From: Fibrobacterota bacterium
GTDB lineage: Bacteria; Fibrobacterota; Chitinivibrionia; Chitinivibrionales; Chitinispirillaceae
NCBI GenBank assembly: GCA_023412475.1
Contig: JAEYNR010000072.1
Location: 20,249 to 84,248, forward strand
DNA length: 64,000 nucleotides
Direction of reading: 5' to 3'
How positions within the stretch are numbered: position 1 is the first letter of the stretch; the number at the start of each line of letters is the position of its first letter. Below are positions 1 to 8,206 of the stretch, one piece after another. Position numbers and translations under genes: made by a program. The notes under the pieces are model-generated. The model did not search any database. It saw only the letters and a list, made by a program, of their open reading frames with translations, and had not been told where the DNA came from.

Positions 1-1301
1 GATACATTAAACCTATGCTTTGCAACACATCCGTTGCCTTTTCTGGCCTCTCCACATATACATAAGCTAAACTTTCCAGCAGATGACTTTGATGTATCTG
101 TATACATCTCCGTTGCCGAATTACACAAAACCCACCCACGCTTTACAGTTTCTGATGAACCAGTAAAAGACTCAACAGGTTCAGTCTGCCCCTTATTAGC
201 AGTTTCCGTTGAATCATACCGGAACGGGCCATTTACAAACAAAGCATAAATCGGCAGATGGTCGGAATATCCCTTTCCGGTATGAATATTTACTCCCTTC
301 TTTCTGAAAATCTGCCATCTGATGGGTCGATTATTAGAAAGCAGCCTGCCATCCCAGTCAAATGTTTGAAAACTGTTATCAATATAAGAGATTCCACTGG
401 AATCGTAGAGTGCTCTGGGAAGCAGAAAGTGGTCCGGAGTCTGGCGGTTACCTTTGTAAAAATAGCTCATCCGTTTTGACTCAAGCAGCTCAAGCCATAG
501 ATCATAATGGATTCTCTCAGAAGACTCTAACAGATCGCTTTCTTTGAAATATCGTATTGCAGAATCTGACTGTTTATGAATAGTTCTCAGATGAGAATGC
601 ATACCGGCTCTTCCTCTGGTGTCATCAACCCAACTGGTTGAGCTTTTAAAATGATCATCATAGTCGCTGTTAAAATCGCCTATTAATATGTAGTCAGTAC
701 CTTCAGGAAGCTCTTTTATCCGTGAAGAAAGCACCTCAGCACTTCTCATCCTCCACGATTCAGGATTCATTTTTGATGGCCAGTGATTAACAAAAACTTT
801 GAGTGTATCAGTGCCAATTAATACATCGGCCTCCAGGATATTTCTGGTTTTTCCCTTTGTAATCGGCACCACAATTCCCCTGCTATTTACAATTTGATAA
901 CAGGAGAGCAAAGCCGGACAGGTATTGCTTTTCACCGGGCCTTCAGCAATTGCACTATACTTAAATTTTTGACCCCCGTTTTCCAAGGCAACTTGCAGCT
1001 TTTTCAAAGCAGCTCCAGTTTCTATTTCACATAAACCAATCACATCTACTTTCATGGCCAGTATAACAGATGCAATATTTTCCAGTTTTTTTTGCATCAT
1101 GTCTCGATCCCAATTGGAGATACCCGGCTTATACTGTGCGTATTCCGATCCTGAATAGTTCAGATCAAAGATGTTTTGAACGTTATAAAAAGCGACACTT
1201 ACCGTATCAGAGAAGCGCTGAGACTCTATTAAATTGCAATTTTCGGTTCTTTTACATTGGAACAGAAGGGAAAAAAGAAGTATAGTGCGAAAAAATCTCA
1301 T
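1..1301 (-). CDS. Secreted endonuclease/exonuclease/phosphatase-family protein (3' end outside window)
   Basis: About 433 codons are present, reading from ATG at 1301 leftward out of the window with no stop, so the C-terminus is missing. The N-terminus is a short hydrophobic signal (MRFFRTILLFSLLFQC), possibly a lipoprotein signal with Cys16. The metal-dependent DNase I-like fold is recognisable by its ordered motifs: FYNVQNIFD near residue 38, GLCEIE near 90 (metal-binding Glu), NHWPS near 171 (catalytic His), GDFNSDYD near 208 and SDHLPIY near 345 (final Asp-His pair). The stretch after residue 350 lies beyond the catalytic fold and may be an accessory domain. Substrate cannot be told: extracellular nuclease and phosphodiesterase are both possible. 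A copy of the dispersed intergenic repeat lies directly upstream. Confidence 0.85.
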   Translation of the reverse strand, partial: MRFFRTILLFSLLFQCKRTENCNLIESQRFSDTVSVAFYNVQNIFDLNYSGSEYAQYKPGISNWDRDMMQKKLENIASVILAMKVDVIGLCEIETGAALKKLQVALENGGQKFKYSAIAEGPVKSNTCPALLSCYQIVNSRGIVVPITKGKTRNILEADVLIGTDTLKVFVNHWPSKMNPESWRMRSAEVLSSRIKELPEGTDYILIGDFNSDYDDHFKSSTSWVDDTRGRAGMHSHLRTIHKQSDSAIRYFKESDLLESSERIHYDLWLELLESKRMSYFYKGNRQTPDHFLLPRALYDSSGISYIDNSFQTFDWDGRLLSNNRPIRWQIFRKKGVNIHTGKGYSDHLPIYALFVNGPFRYDSTETANKGQTEPVESFTGSSETVKRGWVLCNSATEMYTDTSKSSAGKFSLCICGEARKGNGCVAKHRFNV

Positions 1302-1367
1302 AATTGCTCAACTGTTCTAAGCAGAATAAATATCATCAGATAATATCAACACGATATCCAAACAAAA

Positions 1368-1545
1368 GAAAATTTAAAATCACAAATCTTTTTAAATCCT
1401 AAACAAATCTCAAATCCTAATTCCTAAACAGGGAAAAGTGTTTTCCAAGTAACTAAAGTTTTCAGTAAGTCCTCTTTCCCCTTTCCTGTTCTTATTTCGG
1501 TTTTCGAATTTCGAGCTTATTCTGTTATTGGGATTTGTTAAGGCT
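1368..1545 (+). repeat. Dispersed intergenic repeat, copy 1
   Basis: Non-coding, AT-rich stretch filling most of the 1302-1625 gap. It follows the order shared by all five copies: a head of short runs such as caaatcctaattcctaaac, a middle ttttccaagtaactaaagtt, and a tail cctgttcttatttcgg followed by ttcgaatttcg. The other copies are at 7187, 10964, 41420 (inverted) and 52113. Boundaries are approximate. Confidence 0.7.
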
Positions 1546-1625
1546 TTGGGGTCTGAGTTTTGGGATCCCGAAGGCTTATCTGATTGATACAATTCTGATT
1601 TTTTTTCCTTTTTTGCTACTTGATA

Positions 1626-1961
1626 TCACAAAAAAAACACAAAAATCGCATACACAATAATTGCAAAGAAAGCAGTCATAATCCCATAAAAGAAAGGGTT
1701 ACTATGCCAATTCTGTATAAAGATAATGAACTTTGCACTTTTTTTCTGACCAGTTATGGCCATAATCTTTTCGTGAAGATGCAGGGGGATCTGCTGCTCG
1801 TCAAAAAAATTGATCTCATGGCATATTGTGCGCACATCCTCTACAAATTCACTGCATTGGCTGCATTCAGCAAGATGAACCCTGAGCTCTTGATCAGCTT
1901 TATCCAATGCACAAGTAGTAAGTATCTCTTCGGATGGATGGTAGTTTGCTGTGTAACTCAT
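1626..1961 (-). CDS. Anti-sigma factor, zinc-finger type, membrane-anchored
   Basis: 111 aa. The N-terminal half has an H-x3-C-x2-C arrangement (HLAECSQC, residues about 29-36), the core of the zinc-binding anti-sigma fold. A single hydrophobic segment at the extreme C-terminus (about residues 90-111) would anchor it in the inner membrane with the anti-sigma domain in the cytoplasm. The start codon overlaps the stop of the upstream sigma gene by four bases (ATGA, 1958-1961), a typical coupling of sigma and cognate anti-sigma. There is almost nothing outside the membrane, so the signal is probably sensed in the membrane or relayed by another protein. Confidence 0.8.
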   Translation of the reverse strand: MSYTANYHPSEEILTTCALDKADQELRVHLAECSQCSEFVEDVRTICHEINFFDEQQIPLHLHEKIMAITGQKKSAKFIIFIQNWHSNPFFYGIMTAFFAIIVYAIFVFFL

Positions 1962-2437
1962 ATTTCCTTCCTTGACAGTTTTTCCCTCAGTTTCCTAAGA
2001 GCCCTAAAAGCCCTGACTCTGACCAGATTCTCCGATATCTCCATCATATCTCCGATTTCTCTATAAGTGTAGCCTATTTTCAGATGCAGATACAGAATAC
2101 TGCGTTCCTTCACGGGTAGTTCAGAAAGTTCATCCCAGGTAAAATGCGCATCCGGATCGGCAGGTGGCTCGTAATACTCATTCTGATAATGGGTTCTGAA
2201 ACGACTATATCGGGTAACTTTCCTGAAATGGTCGAGAGTTGCGTTTCTGGCAATAGTAAAAAGCCAGCGTTGAAGTTCAGTATCAGTGGATGGTGCTATC
2301 GGGCTTTTCCAGATATTTACAAAGACATTCTGCAAAATATCATCAGAAGCAGCACGATTACGGGTTAACCACATAATAAAGCCGTAGAGACGCTGTCCAT
2401 ATTCTTTATAAATTCTTTTGAACTCCGGCTCTGTCAC
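1958..2437 (-). CDS. ECF-family RNA polymerase sigma factor
   Basis: Sigma-70 family, ECF group. Region 2 covers roughly the first 80 residues (RLYGFIMWLTRNRAASDDIL, then QNVFVNIWKS). Region 4 forms the C-terminus, with the helix-turn-helix in YTYREIGDMMEISENLVRVR. The frame stays open to an ATG at 2476, but GTG at 2437 is preferred: it has AGGTG six bases upstream and leaves room for an ECF-type promoter at 2488-2514. The protein is then 159 aa. It is coupled to the anti-sigma gene by an ATGA overlap. The regulon is unknown; autoregulation is suggested by the promoter. Confidence 0.88.
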   Translation of the reverse strand: MTEPEFKRIYKEYGQRLYGFIMWLTRNRAASDDILQNVFVNIWKSPIAPSTDTELQRWLFTIARNATLDHFRKVTRYSRFRTHYQNEYYEPPADPDAHFTWDELSELPVKERSILYLHLKIGYTYREIGDMMEISENLVRVRAFRALRKLREKLSRKEI

Positions 2438-2487
2438 TAAGCACCTCACACTGGAGTTAAACATTAATGAAATCATCTATACGTACA

Positions 2488-2514
2488 GACGCATTAAATC
2501 AAACAAATGTTACA
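2488..2514 (-). promoter_or_regulatory. Candidate ECF sigma promoter upstream of the sigma/anti-sigma pair
   Basis: Read on the minus strand, TGTAACA (2514-2508) is followed after 16 bases by CGTC (2491-2488). This is a classic ECF -35/-10 layout (AAC-type -35, CGTC -10). A transcript from about 2481 would give a leader of about 44 nt before GTG 2437. It supports both autoregulation and the choice of the shorter start. Confidence 0.5.
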
Positions 2515-2650
2515 CTGAAGATAGTACAATCTGAATCGGGCAATTTTCTTCAGATTCAGGCAATTAATAAATAACGAATAATACCCTCATCATAAGATGT
2601 CTGGCTTGATGTCCCCAAATCTCAGGATTCAATTACAACAGTCGTATGTT

Positions 2651-3730
2651 TCAAGGAAAAACCGATTCTATCACCGAGAGTATTATTTGTTTAGAAATAT
2701 CTGCTCTGACTACTGAAGTACCCGGAATCGTAGGAAGTACGAATTTGACTTTACCTGATGCCACCTTCTTATCAGAAAACATGTTTTCATATAAAGATTG
2801 AGGTTGTGGTTTTTCTGGCAATTTTGGCATTTTCATTCGTGAAATCAACGAATCATACGCCTTAACATCCGAAGCTGTGATCAGCCCAAACCTCTTTGAA
2901 GTCTCAACTGCACAGCGAATACCCCAGTAAACCGCTTCTCCATGAAGGATTTCCGAAAACTTGTAATATTTCTCGAGACTGTGTGCAAAGGTGTGGCCCA
3001 GATTCAATAATGCACGGTCTCCGGTAGTTTCAAACTGGTCCTGCTCGACCACCTGTGCTTTTATGGCGATACTCCTCTGAATACCTTCCTGTAAAGATGA
3101 GGCTTCTCTCCTGAGTACCGCATCATGGTTGGCTGTAATAAAGCTGAACATATCCCGCCCACCAATAAAACCATATTTAAATAACTCAGCATATCCGCAC
3201 AAAAACTCTCTATCCGACAAGGTTTCAAGGAAAGCGGTATCCGCAAAAACCAGTCTGGGGTGATGAAATGCTCCAATCAGATTTTTCCCTTCACAATGAT
3301 CTACTGCGGTTTTCCCTCCGACACTTGAATCAACCATGGCCAGCAAGGTAGTTGGGACTTGTATATATCGTACGCCTCTAAGAAATGTTGCGGCAGCAAA
3401 GCCTGTGACATCCCCCACGACTCCCCCGCCAAAAGCGATAATCACACTGGACCTTTCCAGTTTTGATTTAAGAAGAAAATCTAAGATGGAACTCCACGTC
3501 TGAAGCGTTTTGTATGATTCGCCATCGGGTATAGTAAAGATTACCAGGTCAAGTTGCTCCTTCCAGCTTTTAAGCAGATCTGCATAAAGACTGGCCAGGG
3601 TATTATTGGTGATCAGGGCAAACCGACATCCCTTAAATAATTGCTTGACCCGTTGAGGAAATGAGGACATCGTATTCTGTTCAAGTTCAATATTATAGGA
3701 ATTTTCACCCAGATTTACAGGAATATTCAT
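2651..3730 (-). CDS. aroB: 3-dehydroquinate synthase
   Basis: 359 aa, normal length. Converts DAHP to 3-dehydroquinate, step two of the shikimate pathway, in the cytoplasm with NAD and a divalent metal. Family signatures are clear: DGESYKTLQTW near residue 90, GGGVVGDVTGFAAATFLRG near 120, PTTLLAMVDSSVGGKTAVDH near 147, KNLIGAFHHP, and the metal-binding NLGHTFAHSLE near 260. It is the last gene of the aro block and starts 12 bp after the aroA stop, so the two are surely cotranscribed. Confidence 0.96.
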   Translation of the reverse strand: MNIPVNLGENSYNIELEQNTMSSFPQRVKQLFKGCRFALITNNTLASLYADLLKSWKEQLDLVIFTIPDGESYKTLQTWSSILDFLLKSKLERSSVIIAFGGGVVGDVTGFAAATFLRGVRYIQVPTTLLAMVDSSVGGKTAVDHCEGKNLIGAFHHPRLVFADTAFLETLSDREFLCGYAELFKYGFIGGRDMFSFITANHDAVLRREASSLQEGIQRSIAIKAQVVEQDQFETTGDRALLNLGHTFAHSLEKYYKFSEILHGEAVYWGIRCAVETSKRFGLITASDVKAYDSLISRMKMPKLPEKPQPQSLYENMFSDKKVASGKVKFVLPTIPGTSVVRADISKQIILSVIESVFP

Positions 3731-3742
3731 TTTTCAAAGCCT

Positions 3743-5023
3743 TTAGTTTATGATGGTAATATCGGCACCAATACTTCTGAAATCATTGACAAATCCAGGA
3801 TAGGTGACATTAGCAGCTTGCGCTGTTTCTATAATCGTTTCACCATCTGCCATCATCCCGGCAATAGCTAAAGCCATAACCACACGGTGATCATCATGCC
3901 CATTTACCACAGCACCTTTTAGTCTGCTTTGCCGTACAACAAGCCCATCAGGCAGCTCTTCAGTGTCAGCCCCCATTTTCTGCAGCTCCTCATGCATTAC
4001 TGCAATCCGGTCGGTTTCTTTTATGCGTGCCTGAGATACATTTACAAATCTGGTTTCCCCCTGTGCCGCACAAGCCATCACAGAGAGTGCAGGAAGCGCA
4101 TCGGGCATACTGTTCAAATCTACAACCTGTCCCTTCAAAGGGTTTCCCTTGGATACTGTCACACCGATCTCACTAGTCTTGACTCCGGCTCCCATTACAC
4201 TGATGACATCAAATACACCTTTATCACCCTGAGTATCGCTGAAATCAAGACCGGTAAGAGTTACACCACATGAAGAGACTGCTGCGCCGACTGCAGCAAA
4301 CGTTGCAGAAGAAAAATCTGCAGGAACAACAATGTCGAAAGGTTTGTAACATTGACCACCAGGTATTTCGAATTCGGTGAAATCCGGTTTGCATTTGTAT
4401 TCTATCCCCTGTTTTTTAAGCCACCACAGGGTAAGCCGCACGTATGGAATCTCATGAAGATTGTAGACAGAACAGAGCGTAGACCCATTTCTGATCAAAG
4501 GAGCAGTCAGAAGAATGCTGGAAAGGAACTGGGATGAGACTCCGTTGATTCTGGTTTTACCACCAGTAAGGGGTCCCTGGATTGTAAAGGGCAAATCAGA
4601 GCCTGATTGCTCAAGATTATAAGTTGCCCCAAGTTCCGAGAGTGCTTCAAGGACAGGTTTAAATGGGCGCGAACGCAAAGAGGTATCTCCATCAAACCGT
4701 CTTTTTCGTGGACCTAGTGCAGCAGCCGATGCAAAAAGATTAGTCCCGGTTCCGGAATTACCCAGGTCGAGTAACTCATCTCCCTTATTGAAATCTGTCC
4801 CGGTACCGCTTATCTCTACGCCATCTTCAATTATCTTGACTTCAGCTCCCAAACTTTTTGCTGCATTAAGCGCAGACTGTCCATCTCCGGTAAGCAATGG
4901 TTTTCGGATAACGGACTTACCCTCAGCCAAAGTAGCTATTAACAGTGCGCGGATAGTGTGAGACTTTGAAGGTGGAATCGGAATAACTCCAGCCAGATCA
5001 GATCGACGAATGCTCCATTTCAT
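3743..5023 (-). CDS. aroA: 3-phosphoshikimate 1-carboxyvinyltransferase (EPSP synthase)
   Basis: 426 aa, normal length. Transfers enolpyruvyl from PEP to shikimate-3-phosphate. Visible signatures: PPSKSHTIRALLIATLAEG near residue 17 (phosphate-binding Lys-Ser), LDLGNSGTGTNLFAS near 85 (PEP-site loop), RIKETDRIAVMHEEL near 333 and HDDHRVVMALAIAGM near 375. The PEP loop reads NSGTGTN rather than the common NAGTAMR. That Ala-to-Ser type change is seen in divergent (class II-like) enzymes, but glyphosate behaviour cannot be judged by eye. It lies 12 bp upstream of aroB and 161 bp downstream of aroE. Confidence 0.95.
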   Translation of the reverse strand: MKWSIRRSDLAGVIPIPPSKSHTIRALLIATLAEGKSVIRKPLLTGDGQSALNAAKSLGAEVKIIEDGVEISGTGTDFNKGDELLDLGNSGTGTNLFASAAALGPRKRRFDGDTSLRSRPFKPVLEALSELGATYNLEQSGSDLPFTIQGPLTGGKTRINGVSSQFLSSILLTAPLIRNGSTLCSVYNLHEIPYVRLTLWWLKKQGIEYKCKPDFTEFEIPGGQCYKPFDIVVPADFSSATFAAVGAAVSSCGVTLTGLDFSDTQGDKGVFDVISVMGAGVKTSEIGVTVSKGNPLKGQVVDLNSMPDALPALSVMACAAQGETRFVNVSQARIKETDRIAVMHEELQKMGADTEELPDGLVVRQSRLKGAVVNGHDDHRVVMALAIAGMMADGETIIETAQAANVTYPGFVNDFRSIGADITIIN

Positions 5024-5153
5024 AAGTGTTACTCCATCGCCTTTAAATTATGCCGGAATCTGTTCTTTTTGAACGTTATCAAGAAGTAGACACCCTGACA
5101 ATCAGTTCGCATAAAGGAAGGCATACAGTTGGGGCCAGGTCTTTTATTTTATT

Positions 5154-5174
5154 CCTGAACCGGTTCGGTCCAGG
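5154..5174. other. Hairpin between aroE and aroA
   Basis: Nine-base stem (cctgaaccg / cggtccagg, one G-U) with a three-base loop, 11 bp past the aroE stop. On the aro (minus) strand it is followed by an A-rich run, not a U-run. It is therefore more likely an RNA-processing or partial termination site than a full terminator. Confidence 0.4.
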
Positions 5175-5184
5175 TTATACTAAG

Positions 5185-6060
5185 TCATCTCAACATCAGT
5201 CTTTGTAATTCTGAAATGTCGAATATCTCTTCAGGAACATCTTTGCCGGTCCAGAGTTTAAAGGAAGCCAGACCCTGAAAAAGCAACATACGTAGCCCGT
5301 TCTGAACAGCACATCCAACTGCTAGCGCATCCTGCAGAAGTTTAGTTTTCAAGGGATTATAGATGGCATCAAAAACCACCATGTCTTTATGCAGATATTT
5401 TCCCGGTATTGGTGAGCTATCTACATCGGGGTGCATTCCGACGCAGGTGCAATTCACCAGAAGTGTACATTGCCGCATCACATCGTCCAGTTCACGCTCT
5501 TCAAGTGAACATGCTCCAGCAGAAAATCCGGTACTTTTTGTAACTTCTGAAGCCAGCAAATCGATTCTGGACTTGTTGCGGCCTACGATTGTCAATGATG
5601 CCACTTCTTTTTCCATAGCAAGTGCCAGAGATAGAGTCCTTGCAGTTCCTCCGTTACCCAGAATAACTACCTTTTTACTGTTCAGGTCACAGCCCATGGA
5701 GTGTAAAGCACGTTTGAAACCCTCATGATCGGTCGTTGTTCCACATAACATGCCATCATCAATATAGAGTGTGTTAACAGTTCCGGTGATTTTAGACAAT
5801 TCCGAAAGTGAATCACAGTAATTAACTACACGGGTTTTATATGGGATGGTAACATTTGCCCCGGCAAAGCCGCATGCACGCAGAGAAAAAATTACTGAGG
5901 AGAGAGCCGGTGATTTAACAGCTATGGGGATATAGACATAAGGAAGCCCCAGTATACGGAAAGCATGATTATGAATCTGAGGAGAGATAGAGTGCGCCAC
6001 CGGGTTTCCCAATAGACAAACCACCCGTGAACTTCCGCGAATATGTGAATCCATGCTCAT
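5185..6060 (-). CDS. aroE: Shikimate dehydrogenase (NADP+)
   Basis: 291 aa. Reduces 3-dehydroshikimate to shikimate. The substrate half carries GNPVAHSISPQIHNHAF near residue 17, GANVTIPYK near 87 (catalytic Lys) and TTDHEGF. The Rossmann half has GNGGTARTLSLAL near 136, NCTCVGM near 203 and FDAIYNPLKTKLL near 233. Its ATG overlaps the stop of the diguanylate cyclase gene by four bases, an unusual coupling of a signalling gene to a biosynthetic one. A second Met two codons downstream is also possible. Confidence 0.95.
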   Translation of the reverse strand: MSMDSHIRGSSRVVCLLGNPVAHSISPQIHNHAFRILGLPYVYIPIAVKSPALSSVIFSLRACGFAGANVTIPYKTRVVNYCDSLSELSKITGTVNTLYIDDGMLCGTTTDHEGFKRALHSMGCDLNSKKVVILGNGGTARTLSLALAMEKEVASLTIVGRNKSRIDLLASEVTKSTGFSAGACSLEERELDDVMRQCTLLVNCTCVGMHPDVDSSPIPGKYLHKDMVVFDAIYNPLKTKLLQDALAVGCAVQNGLRMLLFQGLASFKLWTGKDVPEEIFDISELQRLMLR

Positions 6061-6986
6061 AATGTCCCATCACCCAAAAATGGCTTGACCCGGTTTCTTC
6101 CACTGTTTTTAGCCCTGTAAAGAGCCACATCCGCCTCCTCTATCATCTCCTGAGGCGCATCTATATCATCACGATATGAAGTCACACCCAATGATGCCGA
6201 CAATCTTCCGTGGGGAAGAGTCTGTTCATTAACAAAACGATAATCATAAATCGCCTGACGTATGTTCTCTGCTGTCTTTAAAGCCAGATTGAGCGGTTGG
6301 GAAGGAAGCAGAATCGAAAATTCCTCTCCCCCATATCGGCAAACCGTATCATCCTGACTGCAAACCGCATGAAGAATTCTTACCACCTCAATCAAAGCGA
6401 TATCGCCCTGAATATGGCCATTAAGATCATTATAGATTTTAAAGTGATCCAGATCCAACATAATCATCGAAAAGACCTTACCCATTGTGCGGGCCTGAAC
6501 GAAAAGTCTCCTGAATTCGTCTTCGAAAAAATGTCTGTTGTAGGCCTTAGTCAAATCATCAGTAAGTGCACGACTTGCAGTATCCAGGTACTCATGTGCG
6601 CTGATTATTTTAGGGCTAGTCATTTTTTTCTTAATATTAGTATAATAATCAAGAACAGCTACATGGATCCCTACGTTTCTTCCCAGTTTTTCACTTAATA
6701 TGTATTTGTGCTTGAGAATCTCTTTCCAGTCCCTCTGAGCCTCATCCTCAGGTAAACGTATCTGGATAAGAGCAAAAATAAGATCACGATAGTAAGAGCC
6801 CGGCTTTTTGCCGATCGAATCCAGCAAATACTCATCATCCTGGATATGTTCAACTATATCCCCACTAACAAGCTCAATAACTTTATGATCAGTGAGTTTT
6901 TTGAAATTATCAATGTCTTCTATATTAAGATTATTGTCTTCCAGCTCACTAAGATGCGTTTCTTCGTTTAAATTGGGGTTTTCCAT
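6057..6986 (-). CDS. GGDEF-domain diguanylate cyclase
   Basis: 309 aa, soluble. Residues 1-140 are a helical N-terminal domain I do not recognise, with no membrane segment. The GGDEF domain covers about 145-305: LTKAYNRHFFEDEF, MLDLDHFKIYNDLNGH, the active-site RYGGEEFS near 245, SLGVTSY and ADVALYRAKNSGRN. The residues expected to form the RxxD inhibitory site read SQDD, so product feedback through that site is probably lost. Likely makes c-di-GMP from two GTP. It heads the aroE-aroA-aroB block and overlaps aroE. Confidence 0.92.
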   Translation of the reverse strand: MENPNLNEETHLSELEDNNLNIEDIDNFKKLTDHKVIELVSGDIVEHIQDDEYLLDSIGKKPGSYYRDLIFALIQIRLPEDEAQRDWKEILKHKYILSEKLGRNVGIHVAVLDYYTNIKKKMTSPKIISAHEYLDTASRALTDDLTKAYNRHFFEDEFRRLFVQARTMGKVFSMIMLDLDHFKIYNDLNGHIQGDIALIEVVRILHAVCSQDDTVCRYGGEEFSILLPSQPLNLALKTAENIRQAIYDYRFVNEQTLPHGRLSASLGVTSYRDDIDAPQEMIEEADVALYRAKNSGRNRVKPFLGDGTL

Positions 6987-7016
6987 ATTTCATTTCCAGT
7001 TCAAAAACATTTTTAA

Positions 7017-7062
7017 AATCCTATAGAATACGTTCATGAAGCGATATTGTTCTTATAGGATT
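7017..7062. promoter_or_regulatory. Inverted repeat upstream of the diguanylate cyclase gene
   Basis: Nine-base arms aatcctata (7017-7025) and tataggatt (7054-7062), 28 bp apart, lie 31-76 bp before the gene start. A regulator site or RNA fold is possible; no regulator is identified. Confidence 0.3.
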
Positions 7063-7186
7063 GCTGTCGCATCCATTAAATGAAAAATAGTTTGTGAAAA
7101 AAATAACTTTGCATAAATTTTTGGTAACTATCCTACGCGCTCATTAGAGGCAAACAACTCTACTGTTTTACTACTCACGGGAAGAA

Positions 7187-7435
7187 AATTTCGATATCCG
7201 AAATCCGAAATTTGAAACAGGAAGAAGAAAGGAAGAAAATCCTAAATTGCAATTCTTAAATCCTAAACAAACTCCAAATCACAAAATTCTAAATTCTAAA
7301 CACAGTAACAAGAGAGTTTCCAAGGTAACTGAAGGTTTATTATTTGGCCTTGTTGCCATTTTTTGTTCTTGTTTCGGAATTTTGTTTTCCGAATTTCGTT
7401 CTTATTCTTTATATCAATGAGTTGTGGGATTTATT
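7187..7435 (+). repeat. Dispersed intergenic repeat, copy 2 (longest)
   Basis: Occupies most of the divergent 6987-7558 gap. Head: ccaaatcacaaaattctaa then attctaaac. Middle: tttccaaggtaactgaaggt. Core: atttggccttgttgccat (7342-7359), identical over 18 bp to the inverted copy at 41491-41508. Tail: gttcttgtttcgg and ccgaatttcg. The left flank (tatccgaaatccgaaatttg) is roughly the inverted complement of the tail, so the unit could fold back on itself. Confidence 0.8.
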
Positions 7436-7558
7436 TGAGATTTCGTAACTACCGGCATAAATAGCTGATATTTATAGAAAATCTTTTTTTCAGGGCTTTT
7501 AGCTGATTAATTGTGATTTTTCTTGCATACAAGTAGCACCTGTTTTATTATTACTGTA

Positions 7559-8161
7559 ATGAATAAAGTATTACTTAATCAAATCGGCCGCATGCTTAAG
7601 CTATATCGGGAAAAAACTGGCCGCAATCAGGGGGAAATCGCGACTCAGGCAGGTATCTCCGTAAGCATGCTCAGTCAGATCGAGCGTGGAATGGTTTCCC
7701 CATCTATAGATACGTTGGTGATGGTTTGTCAGGCACTTGATCTGGACCCTGCAGATTTGTTCAAGAAACTTTCTAATAATCGGCAGGTTAGAATACACCA
7801 TCATGGTGAGCGGTTAACCATGGCAAATGAAGGGGTCAGGTATGAGCAACTGATGAGCATTTCACGAGGGTTTTATCAGATGGAATTATTTCTTCTGATG
7901 ATGGATCCTGGACATAAAACTACACTCAGCGGTAAAGGTCACGAGGGTGTGGAGATTGGCTATGTGCTTGAAGGCAGTGCAATCTTGCATATCGACGGAA
8001 TTGATTATACGCTGTGCAAAGGTGACAGTATGTCTTTCAGTTCACATCTTGTTCACCAGTTGAGTAATCATGGACCAGAAACTTTCAAATCAGTATGGAG
8101 CATCTCACCACCACATGTGGATTATTTACATACTGGAGAAAATAGCAGCAAAAGCAACTGA
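7559..8161 (+). CDS. XRE-family regulator with C-terminal cupin domain
   Basis: 200 aa from ATG 7559; an in-frame TTG at 7523 would add 12 residues but is less likely. The N-terminal helix-turn-helix (about residues 7-62) shows NQGEIATQAGISVSMLSQIE and the following VSPSIDTLVMVCQALDL. The C-terminal half is a cupin barrel (about 120-190: HEGVEIGYVLEGSAILHIDG, and SSHLVHQLSNHG), probably binding a small effector or metal. Such HTH-cupin proteins usually control a neighbouring metabolic operon. Here leuC starts 45 bp downstream on the same strand. The direct target and effector are inferred, not shown. Confidence 0.88.
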   Translation: MNKVLLNQIGRMLKLYREKTGRNQGEIATQAGISVSMLSQIERGMVSPSIDTLVMVCQALDLDPADLFKKLSNNRQVRIHHHGERLTMANEGVRYEQLMSISRGFYQMELFLLMMDPGHKTTLSGKGHEGVEIGYVLEGSAILHIDGIDYTLCKGDSMSFSSHLVHQLSNHGPETFKSVWSISPPHVDYLHTGENSSKSN

Positions 8162-8206
8162 CTAACCTTAACGGGCAGTTCAGATATTTAAAACGAAAGG
8201 AAATTT

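Noticed and set aside
1620..2066. 148-codon plus-strand open frame
   Set aside because: It is antisense to the anti-sigma and sigma genes, which have clear motifs and coupled starts; the plus-strand translation has no recognisable domain.
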